64,000 bases of DNA from Prostheceraeus crozeri (GCA_907163375.1 CAJQUW010012889.1:372001-436000); one strand, 5' to 3'; numbered from the stretch's first letter, positions 23,600 to 34,785 are shown. Made by a program: numbers and translations. The notes: generated by a model from the sequence alone, not told the origin.

Positions 23600-24540
23600 A
23601 ACAACCTGTGATCTAATTGGTCTTGAGAATTTTGTTACTATGAGTATTCAACGTATACGTGATCCTTAGAAGGACGTGATCACGTGTCATATTATCTCGA
23701 TCGACCTCTCGAAAGGCTTTGATAAGATCTCTCATAAGCTACTAGCTGAGAAAATGAAGAACAGTGATTTCGAACCTTTCATCCTACGTTTTATGCATAA
23801 TTATTAATCGATTTCAAAGGACACGTTGGAACGATAGTTATAATAATTACGAACGTCTTCAGTTGCATACCTCAGGCCTCGTCGATCGCGCCTTTAGCTT
23901 TCGGCTTTTTCATGGCAGATCTAATTCGGCCTTTGTGCGAAGATCTTAAATATTATGCTGATGACATAATTATTGCCGAAATATTTTTCAAAGTGGCAAA
24001 GGGAGTTCAGCTGTTAACGCGTTTAATATGGTCTATGACTGGGTTACTAAAAACAAAATGGTCAATAGCCTTCAAAATGCAATCAACTTTTTGTGACATT
24101 TCGGTGTTCTTCTGAGTTCTCTACGTTCGCCATTCCTGAAATGCCAGTTGTCAATAAATTGAAATTTCTTGGAGTGACATCTGATTCGAAACTAAATTGG
24201 ACGGAGTACATCTATCTCATTTCAAAAAAAGACTTCCTCGCGTTTGTTTGTGTTCAAACAGTTGAAACCTTTTCTACCCAACTCTGATCTGGTTGCTGTC
24301 TATATCAGTTCTATTCAACGTATCATCGAGTATGGTACACCTTTGTTTGTCGGGTTAAATGCATCTACTAGCAAACATTTGGAAATGTCGAAAATAGATC
24401 ACATAGAATCAGCTGGAGATCATCACATTTTGCTTGCAGCAACTTTTTTTGTCCCTTTACAGAAGATATGTGATTGGTCTGAACTTTTGAACACATCAAT
24501 CATCCACTGCATCATCTCATGCCAACACTCTCACCACATT
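23600..24540 (+). pseudogene. Non-LTR RT remnant inside lectin intron
   Basis: Pieces in different frames read IDLSKGFDKISHKLLAEKM (first RT Asp region, ending in the helix after it), CIPQASSIAPLAFGFFMADL (decayed PQGS box) and YYADDIIIAEIF (catalytic box). Then come MPVVNKLKFLGVTSDSKLNW and SIQRIIEYGTPLFVGLN from the thumb and C-terminal domain. The order is that of a jockey/CR1-type RT. It is broken by several stops and has lost the endonuclease. Confidence 0.7.
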
Positions 24541-24821
24541 TAAATGACTATTGCTTTCCTCGCTGTTTTTTGACAAGAGTTTCTATCTACCTCTAAAATC
24601 AAACTGATATCGTCGGCGTACTTAACATAATGACATTTTATTGACACAAGGTAGTCAACGACATGTTGGGACAATAGGTTGTTATTTTCTACGCTTCTGT
24701 AAGTTTGTAGCGATGATCTAACTGTCACTTGTTTATACATTTCCTTGTAAATGTAATTTGCGCTAGTGTGATGTATCAGTGGCTTTGGAATGAGAAGAAT
24801 GCAATAGGACATAGGCAGCAA
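24540..24821 (-). pseudogene. Small RT fragment, opposite strand
   Basis: A 93-codon frame contains VDYLVSIKCHYVKYADDISL, with the YADD box of a reverse transcriptase, and little else. It abuts the plus-strand RT remnant tail-to-tail at 24540, so two non-LTR fragments meet in opposite orientation. Confidence 0.5.
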
Positions 24822-25440
24822 TTGACTTGATATTAATTTTTGGACTTTTGCTTGGAAATTGTTAAACGTTGTTTATTGTAATCACCAAGGTGAGAATAAT
24901 AAAATTGAGCTCAGACAATATTGATTGGATTCAGACAAACAAAATTCAGCCAATGAAATCAACCAAAAATCGAGGCCCAGTGCCAACTTTGAGACGTGAG
25001 GACTTTTATCCTCCACGGATTTATCTTGGACCCCACGACTCAAAACTTTTAAAATTGCATTATCTTTCATCATGCAAAAATTCGCAGATATTTCCGGCAT
25101 GGTCAATGTATGAACTTAACAGTCCGGATAAAAAGTTTCCTTTTCATAATAACTGGACATCAGATTAGATGTCTACCGATATTCTTGTGGATCTTCTTTT
25201 TAAAGCCTAGAAGTGTATTTGTTAATATTTTGACAGCAATAGCTTGGTTATCATTATCTCATTTTGCTTCATGGTGGAGCCTCTTGGTTCTCTGTGGAGT
25301 TTGACATGATGATGATGATTTTATGCTTAAGCATTAATTGCAACAATAGCGAAAATCTTCAAATAGCCAAGCATTTTCAGCTGAGTGCATGGAGCACGCT
25401 TTACGATGCTTGAAAGTGCTCATAGTAACCCAGGACTCAC
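24822..25440. other. Intron sequence with GATGATGAT microsatellite
   Basis: No recognised coding. A short (GAT)n run lies at 25307-25320. Confidence 0.4.
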
Positions 25441-25737
25441 CAGCAGCGTTCCAAATGGTAACAAACTTGATGCGATAAGTTGCTTCAAAGTCAATTGTAA
25501 TTGCCAGAACTTTGTCATTGGTTGGATGATCTACTTGAGACTTCACACATTTGCTGCTTGCAATCATTCCATCATTGATGTTCTCGGCTGTCCCCAAGAC
25601 GAGATCGGACACCGTAGCTGGCTTGTCCCGTGACAAATCATTCGGATGAGCAGCTGGTGGAGTCAGTGGCAGGGTGGTTGTCGTTGTCGTCGTTGTTGTT
25701 GTTGTTGCTGTTGTCGGAGCGATGGTTGTATTTCCCT
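25441..25737 (-). CDS. Thr-rich linker and first half of F-type lectin domain 2
   Basis: 297-bp exon, acceptor CATTTCAG/AG and donor GCTG/GTGAGT on the minus strand. It begins with two bases that complete a Glu codon with the exon ending at 33883, and leaves in phase 1. The start reads GNTTIAPTTATTTTTT..., a run of about 10 Thr from an (ACA/ACG)n microsatellite, then LPLTPPAAHPND. The lectin half follows: LSRDKPATVSDLVLGTAENI, NDGMIASSKC and ITIDFEATYRIKFVTIWN, matching N-A-GKPA...AVDG...C...VDLG..Y.I..V.I.N of the family. The usual RxD sugar-contact motif after VTIWN is not present. The Thr run is probably O-glycosylated (inference). Confidence 0.85.
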
Positions 25738-27899
25738 CTGAAATGAAATGATATCTCCCATGAATTTCAGTGAAATGTGAGACTGCATTGATGTCAGTCC
25801 TGTTGAAAGCTCTTTCAGGTCATAAAACATAATCTTCGCCTACAACATGCTCTTCAACATTCTGACAAATTTCAATTTGACCGGCCAAGTAGAGGATCTA
25901 TTTTTATACAGTGAAGATGTGAAACTACATGTCTTGCTTCTTGTGCTGTTTTTCAAAACATAGAAAAATATCGCTTGCTACGAAATTATTAACATCAATG
26001 CAAAAAACACTCGAATTCATCATTTTCCTTGCAAAAAACAATGGTTGCACTCAAATGGAATCAATCAGACTATAGGATCGAATTGTAATTTTGCTTGCCA
26101 TAAAATCAAATTATCAAACAAAATTACTTCACCATTTCAATTTTAATTTTATATTTCACATTAAAACATTTACATGCATGTTTTTAATATCAACACTGTT
26201 AAAGGCCATTTGTGGTCAATTCTGTATTCCGTGAACTGAGCCCGAGTTAACTCGCATCGGTAGTACAGGCAGCTATCACTGACAGATAAATGTTTCCCTT
26301 CCACTGTTCATGAATGACAAGTTGATTCGGGCTGCTAGGATGTTACAATTTGCCGAGTTAACTCATCTATTGCATCAAATGACTCAATTCCACACTGTCG
26401 ATATTTCTGCAATTTTCACAATTAATGAAAATCCGCATTCACAATCACCGGATTAATGTGACCTACTACACTGAAGATCCACATCAGTCTCGTGAATGAC
26501 AGGATTACTTTTTGAGAACGAATGGAAGTCATTGAAATGTTCTCGAATGCATTCATGATCTATCTGTGTTAATATAAGATGATGTTCAATGTCCAAAGAT
26601 ATCCTTCAAAGTGACGCTTAGGAGAAGGAAATATCTATGAATAGAATGAATGTAACATGTGATGCAAACTTGACTGCAAATTTGAATAGCCTAGATAATT
26701 CACACAAACCTTTCACACTGTCTTTACCCCTTTTCTCTCCAAGTTTTTTTTCATAATTTTAATCAGTCACTTTTCTTAAAGTCCTTAGTTTATCTACAAT
26801 AGTCGACAGCATTTCATGAAAATCACAGTAGAATCTATTTAGAACATATTCTACTCTGTCTGGTGGTATTGTCGATTCTGCATTTCAAACGGCTCTTGTT
26901 ACTATCAACGGCATTTTAAAATTTGACAATTGTAAATGTCAAAAGAATATTTGTATGAATCAAATCAGTAAGATCTATAGCTCAATGTATCAATAATTAT
27001 ATCACTAGATCATTCAGAACAACATCGGTGAATACTAGAGAATTTTATGTAAGTCATTTATAGTTATTGAATTATAAAATGCATTTATGAGTGGCATGTG
27101 TAGAACATCCGTAATATTAGTCATCATAACAAGATAAAAAGTATCTAAGAATCACTTGGCACCAAATCACTCGACCAAATTTCCTGAATGGGCAAACTAC
27201 AGAAGTTGCAAATCAGCTTAAAACTCAAAATTTTTATCGATAGAGGAGAAAATCTAAAAATGTACATGGAAGAGAAAAAATGTGGTCGTAATTTTTTTCA
27301 TGTGGCGCCTGTGGCTAGACTATTGGCTATATAAAACAGCAGGTGGAACTCAGAGAAAGCCAACACAAAGTTAGAAAAAGGCCCTGAAGGAGACCTTCAA
27401 ACAATTATTCTTTCCGACATTATTCTTAATTGGTTTTCATTTTCGCCGAAAACCATTAAACTGATGTGATTTGGTTATATTTCTGAAAAGTCATTTGAAG
27501 TGAAATTGTATTGTAATCAATTATTCGATCCACACAACTATTTGATCCGCTATAGTCGATCGAATAATCGAATAATACAAGTTGAATCTCTGAAGGAGGA
27601 CCTGAGAACAAGGAAATTATGTTGCGAATTTTATTATTGATTTCATTTTTAGATACTGTTCGATACCTCAAATTCGGTAGTTTTCAATCCTGATGGATGC
27701 TTTAATGTATCCACAGGACTTAAAATTACGCTTGCTTGAGGTCGTGAAAATTGTTGCTTATCTGAATACGTTTATAAATTGATGTCTGTAGGTCTTTTTG
27801 TCAGAAGGCAATTGATGTCTGAAAGACGTTTTTGGCTGTAGAAAATGCGCGATAATTCTACAGCCAAATTTTATGGGATTTCCATAGAAAATGATCACT
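25738..27899. other. Intron sequence, nothing recognised
   Basis: About 2.2 kb, AT-rich, inside the 8.1 kb intron between the two lectin domains. Frames are short; a 71-codon one at 27671-27456 (-) lacks motifs. Confidence 0.5.
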
Positions 27900-28420
27900 C
27901 GAGGAGTACGCGAATCGACATCCTCGTCTTCTAAATCAACATTTTGTTCCGCAATGGTTGATCCATAATCAACCTTCTTTCCTCGTTTGATCTAAAGAGC
28001 TTTCTCAGTTCCCCATCCATTTTCCTTTAGCAAATCGTCAACAGCAGCATCGGGAACACTGAGGTTTTCGCCAACCACTTCTCTCGACTGTGGAAACCGC
28101 TTCGATTTAACGAGAAAAACACGGTGCCGAAAAAGAGGATCTAGAATATTTCGCCATGCACTTTTAATTGGACGAAATAACCCGACAGGTAATGGCAATC
28201 TATAAATAACAAATGGAAACAATTGGAAAACTAATGTTGTTCACTTTTGCCAATTTAGCCGTTTTCGGGGTTAAAGTGCGAAGCAAGGTTATCGCCTATC
28301 AAGATCTTTATTCCATCTTTGTTTTCCAGGAACGACGAGAAAATATTTCTGAATCATCCTCCTCGTGTTCTACAGTCGTAGCAGCATAGTGTCCCAGAAG
28401 GATCACCAATTGTCTAGGTG
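27900..28420 (-). pseudogene. pogo/DDE_1 transposase C-terminal fragment
   Basis: Minus-strand pieces read FSSFLENKDGIKILIGDNLA then SHFNPEN (the (I/L)(G/L)DN.(S/A)SH motif with a catalytic Asp) and, after a frameshift, LPLPVGLFRPIKSAWRNIL, the LDV..F.PLK..WR motif that closes this family's catalytic domain. The frame 28222-27992 continues for 76 codons and reads on past a stop as IKRGKKVDYGSTIAEQ. No terminal repeats found. An old fragment of a pogo/Tigger or Jerky-like element. Confidence 0.65.
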
Positions 28421-28689
28421 GTGGTTCTGGGCCTAGCTCTATTGTGATTGTGCGAGAATTTTAGACCTGAAAAGGAGACACTTGTGTACCAGACCAATTG
28501 TCCGCTCACAAGCATGTGCGCCATTAGCGATAGGGCGCATGATCTGACGCTTTTTGTATCGTTTGTATTATCATCTTTACTATTAAAGCGTATTATTATT
28601 ATGTTCAATTATTGCGTATTTTATAAAGCTTTCCTTCCATTCTAGAGGTTTTATTGTTATCAATTTCTATGGGTAAATTGCTCTCGCAT

Positions 28690-29079
28690 TGCGTTCGCGT
28701 AGCATCAGGCATCATTTGAGGATGAAATTTGACTTCATTGCGACCCCGTCATAGTTATCTGACGTCCAATAAGGCTTCCAGCTAACCGTAAACTTGAAAA
28801 ATGGTCCATATAAGTTGTAAGCGCAGATCCTGTGCAAAAATCGGTCAATTGTAGACACGGCAACATGCTGACTGTGGCCTCTTCTGGGACATCACCAACT
28901 CTCTCTACGTAAGGCTGTAAATTTTGAATCACACAAAGCCCATACTTTTATTCCATAGTGACCTGACTTTGAAGGGATGAATATTTTAAAGGGATAGCAG
29001 CCTCTGAAACTGAGCAGCTGTTCGTCTACAGTCAATTCAGATCCAGCTGACTAGTTGATTTGTCCTAAGAATTCTTTCA
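28690..29079 (-). pseudogene. piggyBac transposase fragment, different family
   Basis: The minus-strand reading RMKEFLGQIN, then SELTVDEQLLSFRGCYPFKI and SKSGHYGIKVWALCDSKF, is the piggyBac catalytic core around its first Asp (VDEQL.PFRGR...PSKP.KYGIK.W). After a frameshift come YMDHFSSLRLAGSLIGRQ and TMTGS, resembling the FDNFFTSL..LL....G.TGT segment. Stops and frameshifts show decay. It is distinct in sequence from the complete element at 34-37 kb. Confidence 0.7.
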
Positions 29080-29880
29080 TTCTGGCAATCGAGGATAACG
29101 CATGAATTTAGTGAACGGACTCCAGGGTTTGATGGGACTCAGACTCCGGGGTTTCATGTGACTCAGACTCTGAGGTTTGATGGGGCTCCGATTCCTAGGT
29201 TTGATGGGACTGCTATTCCGGGGTTTGATGGGACTCAGACTCCGGAGTTTGATGGGACTGCTATTCCCGGGTTTGATGGGACTTCGATTCCTAGGTTTGA
29301 TGGGACTGCTATTCTCGGGTTTGGTGGAACTTTGATTCCTAGGTTTGATGGGACTGCTATTCTCGGGTTTGGTGGAACTTTGATTCCTAGGTTTGATGGG
29401 ACTCCGATTCCTAGGTTTGATGGGAGTGCTATTCCGGGGTTTGATGGGACTGCTATTCCCGGGTTTGATGGGACTTCGATTCCTAGGTTTGATGGGACTG
29501 CTATTCTCGGGTTTGGTGGGACTTCGATTCCTAGGTTTGATGGGACTGCTATTCTCGGGTTTGGTGGGACTTCGATTCCTAGGTTTGATGGGACTCAGAC
29601 TCCGTGGTTTGATGGGGCTCAGACTCCGGGGTTTGGTGGGACTTCGATTCCTAGGTTTGGTGGGACCAAGACTCCGTGGTTTGATGGGACTGCTATTCTC
29701 GGGTTTGGTGGGACTTTGATTCCTAGGTTTGATGGGACTGTGACTTATTATCTGATGTGAAGCGATATATGAAAGAATGTATAAGAAACCAGACCAAAGC
29801 ATGTTGATCAGTTTGGACTGTGACTGTTTGATAGAGAAATGATTGCCTGGAAATATGTAATGGAAACAATTATCTTTCAC
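29077..29880 (-). CDS. Leader-plus-repeat open frame: SPIKPRN-type octapeptides
   Basis: A 267-codon frame begins MKDNCFHYIFPGNHFSI, has a hydrophobic stretch MLWSGFLYILSYIASHQ, then about 25 copies of an 8-residue unit of type SPIKPRNR/SPTKPENS, ending FTKFMRYPRLPE. The first 40 or so codons duplicate the sequence just 5' of lectin domain 1 (37189-37064). The repeats come from the 24-bp minisatellite at 29104-29742, whose unit length keeps all frames open, so openness is weak evidence of coding. The junction falls exactly at the duplicated splice acceptor (TTCACATCAG). It may be a secreted Pro/Lys-rich repeat protein or a chance fusion. Confidence 0.4.
   Translation of the reverse strand: MKDNCFHYIFPGNHFSIKQSQSKLINMLWSGFLYILSYIASHQIISHSPIKPRNQSPTKPENSSPIKPRSLGPTKPRNRSPTKPRSLSPIKPRSLSPIKPRNRSPTKPENSSPIKPRNRSPTKPENSSPIKPRNRSPIKPGNSSPIKPRNSTPIKPRNRSPIKPRNQSSTKPENSSPIKPRNQSSTKPENSSPIKPRNRSPIKPGNSSPIKLRSLSPIKPRNSSPIKPRNRSPIKPQSLSHMKPRSLSPIKPWSPFTKFMRYPRLPE
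29104..29742. repeat. 24-bp minisatellite with 48-bp higher-order units
   Basis: About 26 tandem copies of a unit near GGTTTGATGGGACTNCNATT plus CCTA. Alternating variants (GGGTTTGGTGGGACTTCGATT and AGGTTTGATGGGACTGCTATT) form 48-bp pairs, repeated nearly exactly at 29292-29388 and 29483-29580. Strong strand asymmetry: the plus strand is G/T-rich. Confidence 0.95.
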
Positions 29881-30190
29881 AACTTCACTTTTTCAGATTT
29901 CTTAGGATCTGAACTCTATTATCTAAATGGAATGGCAGATGAACCATTGGAACCGAGAAGGTTATTGGCGTCTGTAGAAAAAATCTAAAGCAAATGTTTT
30001 AGTAAAGAAAATTCCTGTCTTCCGTATCTGTCATTATCAGGCTGGGATATGTCGTCTGTGTGACACTAATGTTTCATAATTATTTCACAATTCACCGTAC
30101 ATTCTGACTGTTATTGAATTTCAGACCTGACTGATGCAGAAAGTAATGGAGTTTATGAACATGTAGGTTAAGAAAAGTCAGAGCTGCAAA
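29758..30190 (-). repeat. Duplicated 5' flank of the lectin exon
   Basis: Direct copy of 37064-37500, starting from the splice acceptor region TCTGATGTGAAGCGATA and running about 430 bases at roughly 90% identity by eye. It carries the putative leader but the lectin sequence is replaced by minisatellite. Confidence 0.85.
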
Positions 30191-32364
30191 TTTTGAGATG
30201 AAGAAGAATGCTTAGGAAGTGAAGCGGCCAACTGCGTGCATGAGGAGTGATTATATCTGTTACAGAAACAATGTTGTCTGCAAAATAGTGAAGCTATTAA
30301 CCCCTGGAGACCTGAGAAGAGGGTCTAGTAGACGCCTTCTAGAAATTCTTAGCTCAGCATTTGGAAAATTGATATTTAGTAAAAGTATGATGCTTGCGTG
30401 TTGCTGATCGATGTACTTAATGTTTTTAGTGTCTTTCAGTCGTCTTAGTAAACATGCACGAAAATACGGTGTTCTTGTCAATCAACTGCATTTGGTACAA
30501 CATCAGCTGTTTTAGGTAGCGGTTTCACAATGTTCACTGCTACGACAAAACCTCAGATAATTAATTTGCTTAAAATTGATCTATTACGTGTAGCAGAGCC
30601 CTGACATATGTTTATTATTTTAGTTTTGTTCATCGCTATCGGATTCCTACACTTCTTGGTCGACTTTACTCAGCTCATCCTTGAGAGAACCACTCTGAAT
30701 AGTATGAGCTCGAAAAAGAATGATCGGATCAGCGCAGCAGATGCTCTTTTGACTGAAGAAATCGGACGAGAGCGAACTGCACGCGCTTTCAAATCTCCCT
30801 GAAAAGGGACATGAAAAAGACAGGTTTACACTTGGCTCCGACTTGACTCCACGTTTGGCATCAGTATAGCCGCAGGTATTGATGAACATATCAGGATAAT
30901 CATTCATCTTCACAGTCTCAACGTACGCAGCTCCTGAACTAAGAACTCCACACAACTTATCATTCTGGCACGATGGAAGAGAGCGCGGACAAGCTTCTTT
31001 TTATAAGTCATAGGCACGTGGCTCAGAAAATGCAGATGTAGACCTGTCCAGGAAGGTTTGCGAAGGATGAGCGAATGGCCAGAATCGCTACGAATTACAG
31101 AAACATCTAGAAAGATGAGACAATTTTCCTGTTACATCTCCATGGCAAATTGTCATGAAGGAAATTCAAAGAACGATCGATATATTTCATCTTGGAGTGT
31201 TTTTCAGCCTTCTTTGTAAAGACATGCGAAAATATGTTAAATCAACAGCATTTAGCACAATAGCAGCTGTTCCATAGTGAGGATCCCGTGGACATCGATG
31301 GACATTCAATGTATGCGCTTTATCGAGTACTTTCAATCACTGCACGCGACCATCATCAGGACATGAATGAGAATATCCATCCGTTTTCCACTACTTCCTC
31401 ACAATGGAAGAAGATAACCAGAACCGGTTTTCATGCAATATCAGCTGACCGATTGTGGCACTTGATCCACGTCTGATGCTTGATCATTAGCCAAACGCTC
31501 TCATTGTATTTCTTTATTAATTGCCATCTTCGCTGACATTCCTTTTCGCCAACACTCTATCCTAATTTCACTGATAGGCCTACTCCTTGCTACCTCGCTT
31601 TGAATCATGATATCACTGTTAGTTGTTCCTCACATTATCTGAGAGATTAGAATGATAAGCTAAATTTAGTCAGTCAAATCAGGTGAGAGTAATGTCCATG
31701 ACAAAAACTAAGTTTCTAAGATTTTTCATTAAAACGAGCGTTGCGTGATGGACGCTCGGAATCTCAATCCAATATAAGAATTCATTAAATCAGTCATTCG
31801 GAGAATTGACTGCATCACTGGATTATAACTTACTTTATTGCCGAGGTATCAGCTTTCTAAGTGCATTTGCTGCCCCTACAGATAAACTGGAAGTCTTTTC
31901 AGCGTAATGGACACTCGCGACTTGATCACTATTTTCAGATAACAAAATAATAACAAAGCAGATATGCAAAATAATAACTTCAACACCTGAAAACATTATA
32001 CATGCTTATGCATAAAACAAGAAGATCCTAAGATGAATAGCAAATGTTCATATTTCAAATGTGAATAAAAATAAGTCATTTTTTACCTTTGTAGGCCAAC
32101 AGATATCATGACAACAGAATTTCCGCTCACTTCAAAGAGGGTCCTTGCAGATTCCTTTCATTATCAACTTCTGATGATTTCGGGCATTGGTCGATATAAG
32201 TGATGAGTAAAGTCATCGAAGTCTCGATGTAAATTTTCAACGTCGAGGTTAATGCTTACGTGGAGATGCCCAAACAATGTTCAGGAGTCTATTTCTGGCA
32301 TCGAGCTATTCATATGATGAGAGCTTTCCTCTCTATCATTCATTTATGCTGAGTTGTGATCTAG
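30191..32364. other. Intron sequence, no recognised gene
   Basis: A cysteine-rich 102-codon frame at 30955-30647 (-) (NDYPDMFINTCGYTD, LSFSCPFSGRFESACSS) is unassigned. Two related segments, around 30430-30520 and 31200-31270, share CATGCACGAAAATA/CATGCGAAAATA neighbourhoods and a CAGCTGTT motif, suggesting an old local duplication. Confidence 0.4.
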
Positions 32365-32810
32365 GCCAGCGAGTCAAATGGGACTCCGACTCGAGGGATT
32401 GATGGCACTCCGGGACTCCTGCTCCAAGGTTTGATGGGACTACGACTCCAGGGTTAGATGGGACTACGGGACTACGAATTGACGGGACTCCGCGGCTCCG
32501 ACTACGGGGATTGATGTGACTCCGGGACTCCTGCTCCAAGGTTTGATGGGTCTACGGTACTCCTGTTCCAAGGTTTGATGGGACTACCGGACTCCTGCTC
32601 CAAGGTTTGATGGGACTCCGGGACTCCGACTCCAGGTTTTGATGGGACTACGGGACTCCTTCCTGCTCCAAGGTTTGATGGGACTACGGGATTACGACTC
32701 CAGGGTTTGATGGGACTCCGACACCAGGAATTGATGGGACTCCGACACCAGCCATTGATCGGACTCCCGGACATCGACTCCAGGTTTTGATGGGACTCCG
32801 ACTCTGCATA
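32365..32810. repeat. Second minisatellite, related core
   Basis: Irregular tandem units of about 32 to 39 bp built from GGTTTGATGGGACTACGGGA and CTCCTGCTCCAA/CTCCGACTCCA. The core GGTTTGATGGGACT is shared with the array 3 kb away at 29.1-29.7 kb, so the two are likely derived from one source. Frames on the minus strand stay open for 67 to 105 codons for the same trivial reason. Confidence 0.9.
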
Positions 32811-32959
32811 CGAAGCCATCTTCTACGAAATTGACATTCAGTGTAGCAGATGGTTAGCAATTCCTGGCTGTCCAGGGACTGTGAACCCTAGCTGAAGCCG
32901 ATACATATGGTAATTGGAGGACAATCCGAAATTCCTCTCAATCTCAAGTACCCCAATCA

Positions 32960-33571
32960 AAATCAGCATTGAGACCAAGATTTGCAGCTAATGGATATCC
33001 TCGGAATTGGGTCGAAAATTATTTTGCTCAAGTACCTCCGGTCAAAGCAGAGAAAGCTGAGCCACTCACGTACCTGAAACTCCCATATCTCAATGAGAAA
33101 GTCAAACGGCAGGTATCGAAATTATCTAAAAAATGTGATCCTGACAACAATATACGGGTGATTTATCAAACGGAAAGACCTTTAAGCCATCGATGGAGGA
33201 AGAGACCTGAAAGACCAAAATGCAAAACAGACTGTTAGGCATGCCTGATTGCATCCAGAAGTGGACAATGCTACCGCAAATTTGTCATTTATGAAGTAAC
33301 CTGTCAACTATGTCAGAAAAAGTATATTGGCCAAACTGAAAGAACAATAAAGTCGAGAATTAAAGAACATCTCAAATCTCCTTCTTCTGCTGTTTATCAG
33401 CATGTCACCAATGAACATCAGTCATTCGTGGAGGAGAATATCAGCTGGAGAATCCTGCACACCGAACGTAATCATTTTCTAAGGCGTGCACGCGAATCAA
33501 TTTACATTCAAAGAAATAATACTTCTTTAATGAACAATTGTATTGGAGAGACACTGCTGCATTTCATTTAA
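32960..33571 (+). pseudogene. Penelope-like element C-terminus, GIY-YIG nuclease, third copy
   Basis: One frame from about 32960 to TAA at 33569-33571, interrupted only by a TAG at 33236-33238. Before it: FAANGYPRNWVENYFAQVP and LPYLNEKVKRQVSKLSKKCD, the usual link between RT and nuclease. After it: SGQCYRKFVIYEVTCQLCQK, KYIGQTERTIKSRIKEHLKS and FLRRARESIYIQRNNTSLMN, i.e. the VIY..C..C...YIGQT...R..EH signature and the catalytic Glu region. Well preserved compared with the other two, and 5'-truncated. It ends about 300 bases before lectin exon 33883. Confidence 0.8.
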
Positions 33572-33882
33572 GAGTAATGTGTTTTTACGGCTTATTTTAA
33601 GCATAGTCTGCATTCTATGTCGTGTTCTTCACACCAGCCCGGTGTGCGCGTCCTGCATCTGTGTCATCTGTAAATAGTTCTCATTCTTCATTGACTTTCA
33701 CGTTCTGTTTTGCATGCATTCAGTCTGTAATTGACCCTTGACGAAGAAAGCGGGTTTTATATCGGGTTTTTCAAATTAAAGAATAATTCCTGCGAAGCCA
33801 GTGGCAATCAATTTTTTTTTCAACTAGCTGAAGCCGTTTATTTAATTGCATTTAATATTAATGGATTATTTTCATTACTTAC

Positions 33883-34124
33883 CTCCTTTCATCACTTGAA
33901 CTTCACACAAATCCAAAGTTTCTCGATGGTTCTTGAAAACGGTCACATATCTGCCTCGATTGTTGTTGCATTTTAAGGAAACTTTATCAACCCAAGAATA
34001 TGGATCCACAACTTCTCCGCATAGATATTGATCTTTCAACCTATTTGACCAAGTAGCTTGCCTCACTGCGCTTAAATATACCTTTGTGTATTTGATAAAG
34101 AAAAGACTGATTATTCTGACTTCC
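33883..34124 (-). CDS. F-type lectin domain 1, second part (after the piggyBac insertion)
   Basis: Minus-strand coding continues directly from the TTAA target: KEVRIISLFFIKYTKVYL, then DQYLCGEVVDPYSW, VSLKCNNNRGRYVTVFKNH and LDLCEVQVMKG, ending at donor GGAG/GTAAGT (33883/33882). CG......C....GRYVTV....LCEV.V is the diagnostic second half of an F-type lectin. Joining it to 36876-37060 through one TTAA gives a 427-bp exon (phase 0 to phase 1) without a stop. The Arg-x-Asp sugar-contact motif expected after VRII is not apparent. In this haplotype the exon is split by 2.75 kb of transposon and cannot give a normal protein. Confidence 0.85.
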
Positions 34125-34690
34125 TTAACCCATTTATGCGCAATGTTTAAAATTTTAAACAAAAATTCTAGTGAAGTTTTTTCACAATAAGTTCCTAAAT
34201 TTGCAATATATCGCATATTTTTTTGCATAATCATCAATTTCATACTGCTATTGTTTAAGTTTCATTCTTTTTTGAATTGATGTTTCGCTTTTTCTATTCG
34301 TATCTTCGAGGTGAATTGAACGCACTTTTCGTACAAAGGAATATTTGAACAATATGAAGAGAACAAGGTAATATTTTGATCTGACGAACATTTTTGCTGA
34401 ATGATATTGCTATATTTAGAATAAAACTGCTAGTTAGTTTGATTTTATCAAGTCAAAAGCTATTAAGAAATACAAACCTCTGATTTTTTTAAGGAAAATT
34501 ATGTAATGTTTAAAAATTTAAACATCGCGCATATGCGATATCATTTTGATTATGACATGATTCTGTATGTCAACTTAGAGATCAAATTGTAGTGAATTTT
34601 GTTATCTATTAGTGCACTGACACCGTCCAAAACAATCATTAAGTTGTTTTATCAAGTTTTTGGCGTATAGATGGAAAAAATAATTTTGCT

Positions 34691-34756
34691 AGCTGGGTTC
34701 GAACCCTCGTCTCTAGACGCTTTGAAGCAGTCACGTTAGCAAGTCGGCTACTGCAC
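34691..34756 (-). repeat. tRNA-like sequence inside the piggyBac 5' region
   Basis: On the minus strand a box B-like GGGTTCGAACCC follows an A-box-like TAGCCGACTTGCTAACG at tRNA spacing. The anticodon stem does not pair well, so a working tRNA is unlikely. It resembles the head of a tRNA-derived SINE or a captured tRNA fragment, about 130-190 bases upstream of the transposase start. Confidence 0.4.
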
Positions 34757-34785
34757 ATATTGATAAGCACTCTGTTTTTAAGTTT

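Noticed and set aside
29158-29760. 200-codon plus-strand frame of RFDGTAILGFGGT repeats
   Set aside because: It is the other strand of the 24-bp minisatellite; a unit divisible by three keeps every frame open, and there is no leader or splice context on this strand.
30647-30955. Cysteine-rich minus-strand frame resembling a secreted domain
   Set aside because: No splice acceptor with a pyrimidine tract, no family match by eye; GRF and Cys spacing only loosely recall an F-type lectin.
34691-34756. Functional tRNA gene
   Set aside because: B box is good but the anticodon stem does not pair properly and the acceptor arm is not complementary; kept only as a tRNA-like repeat.
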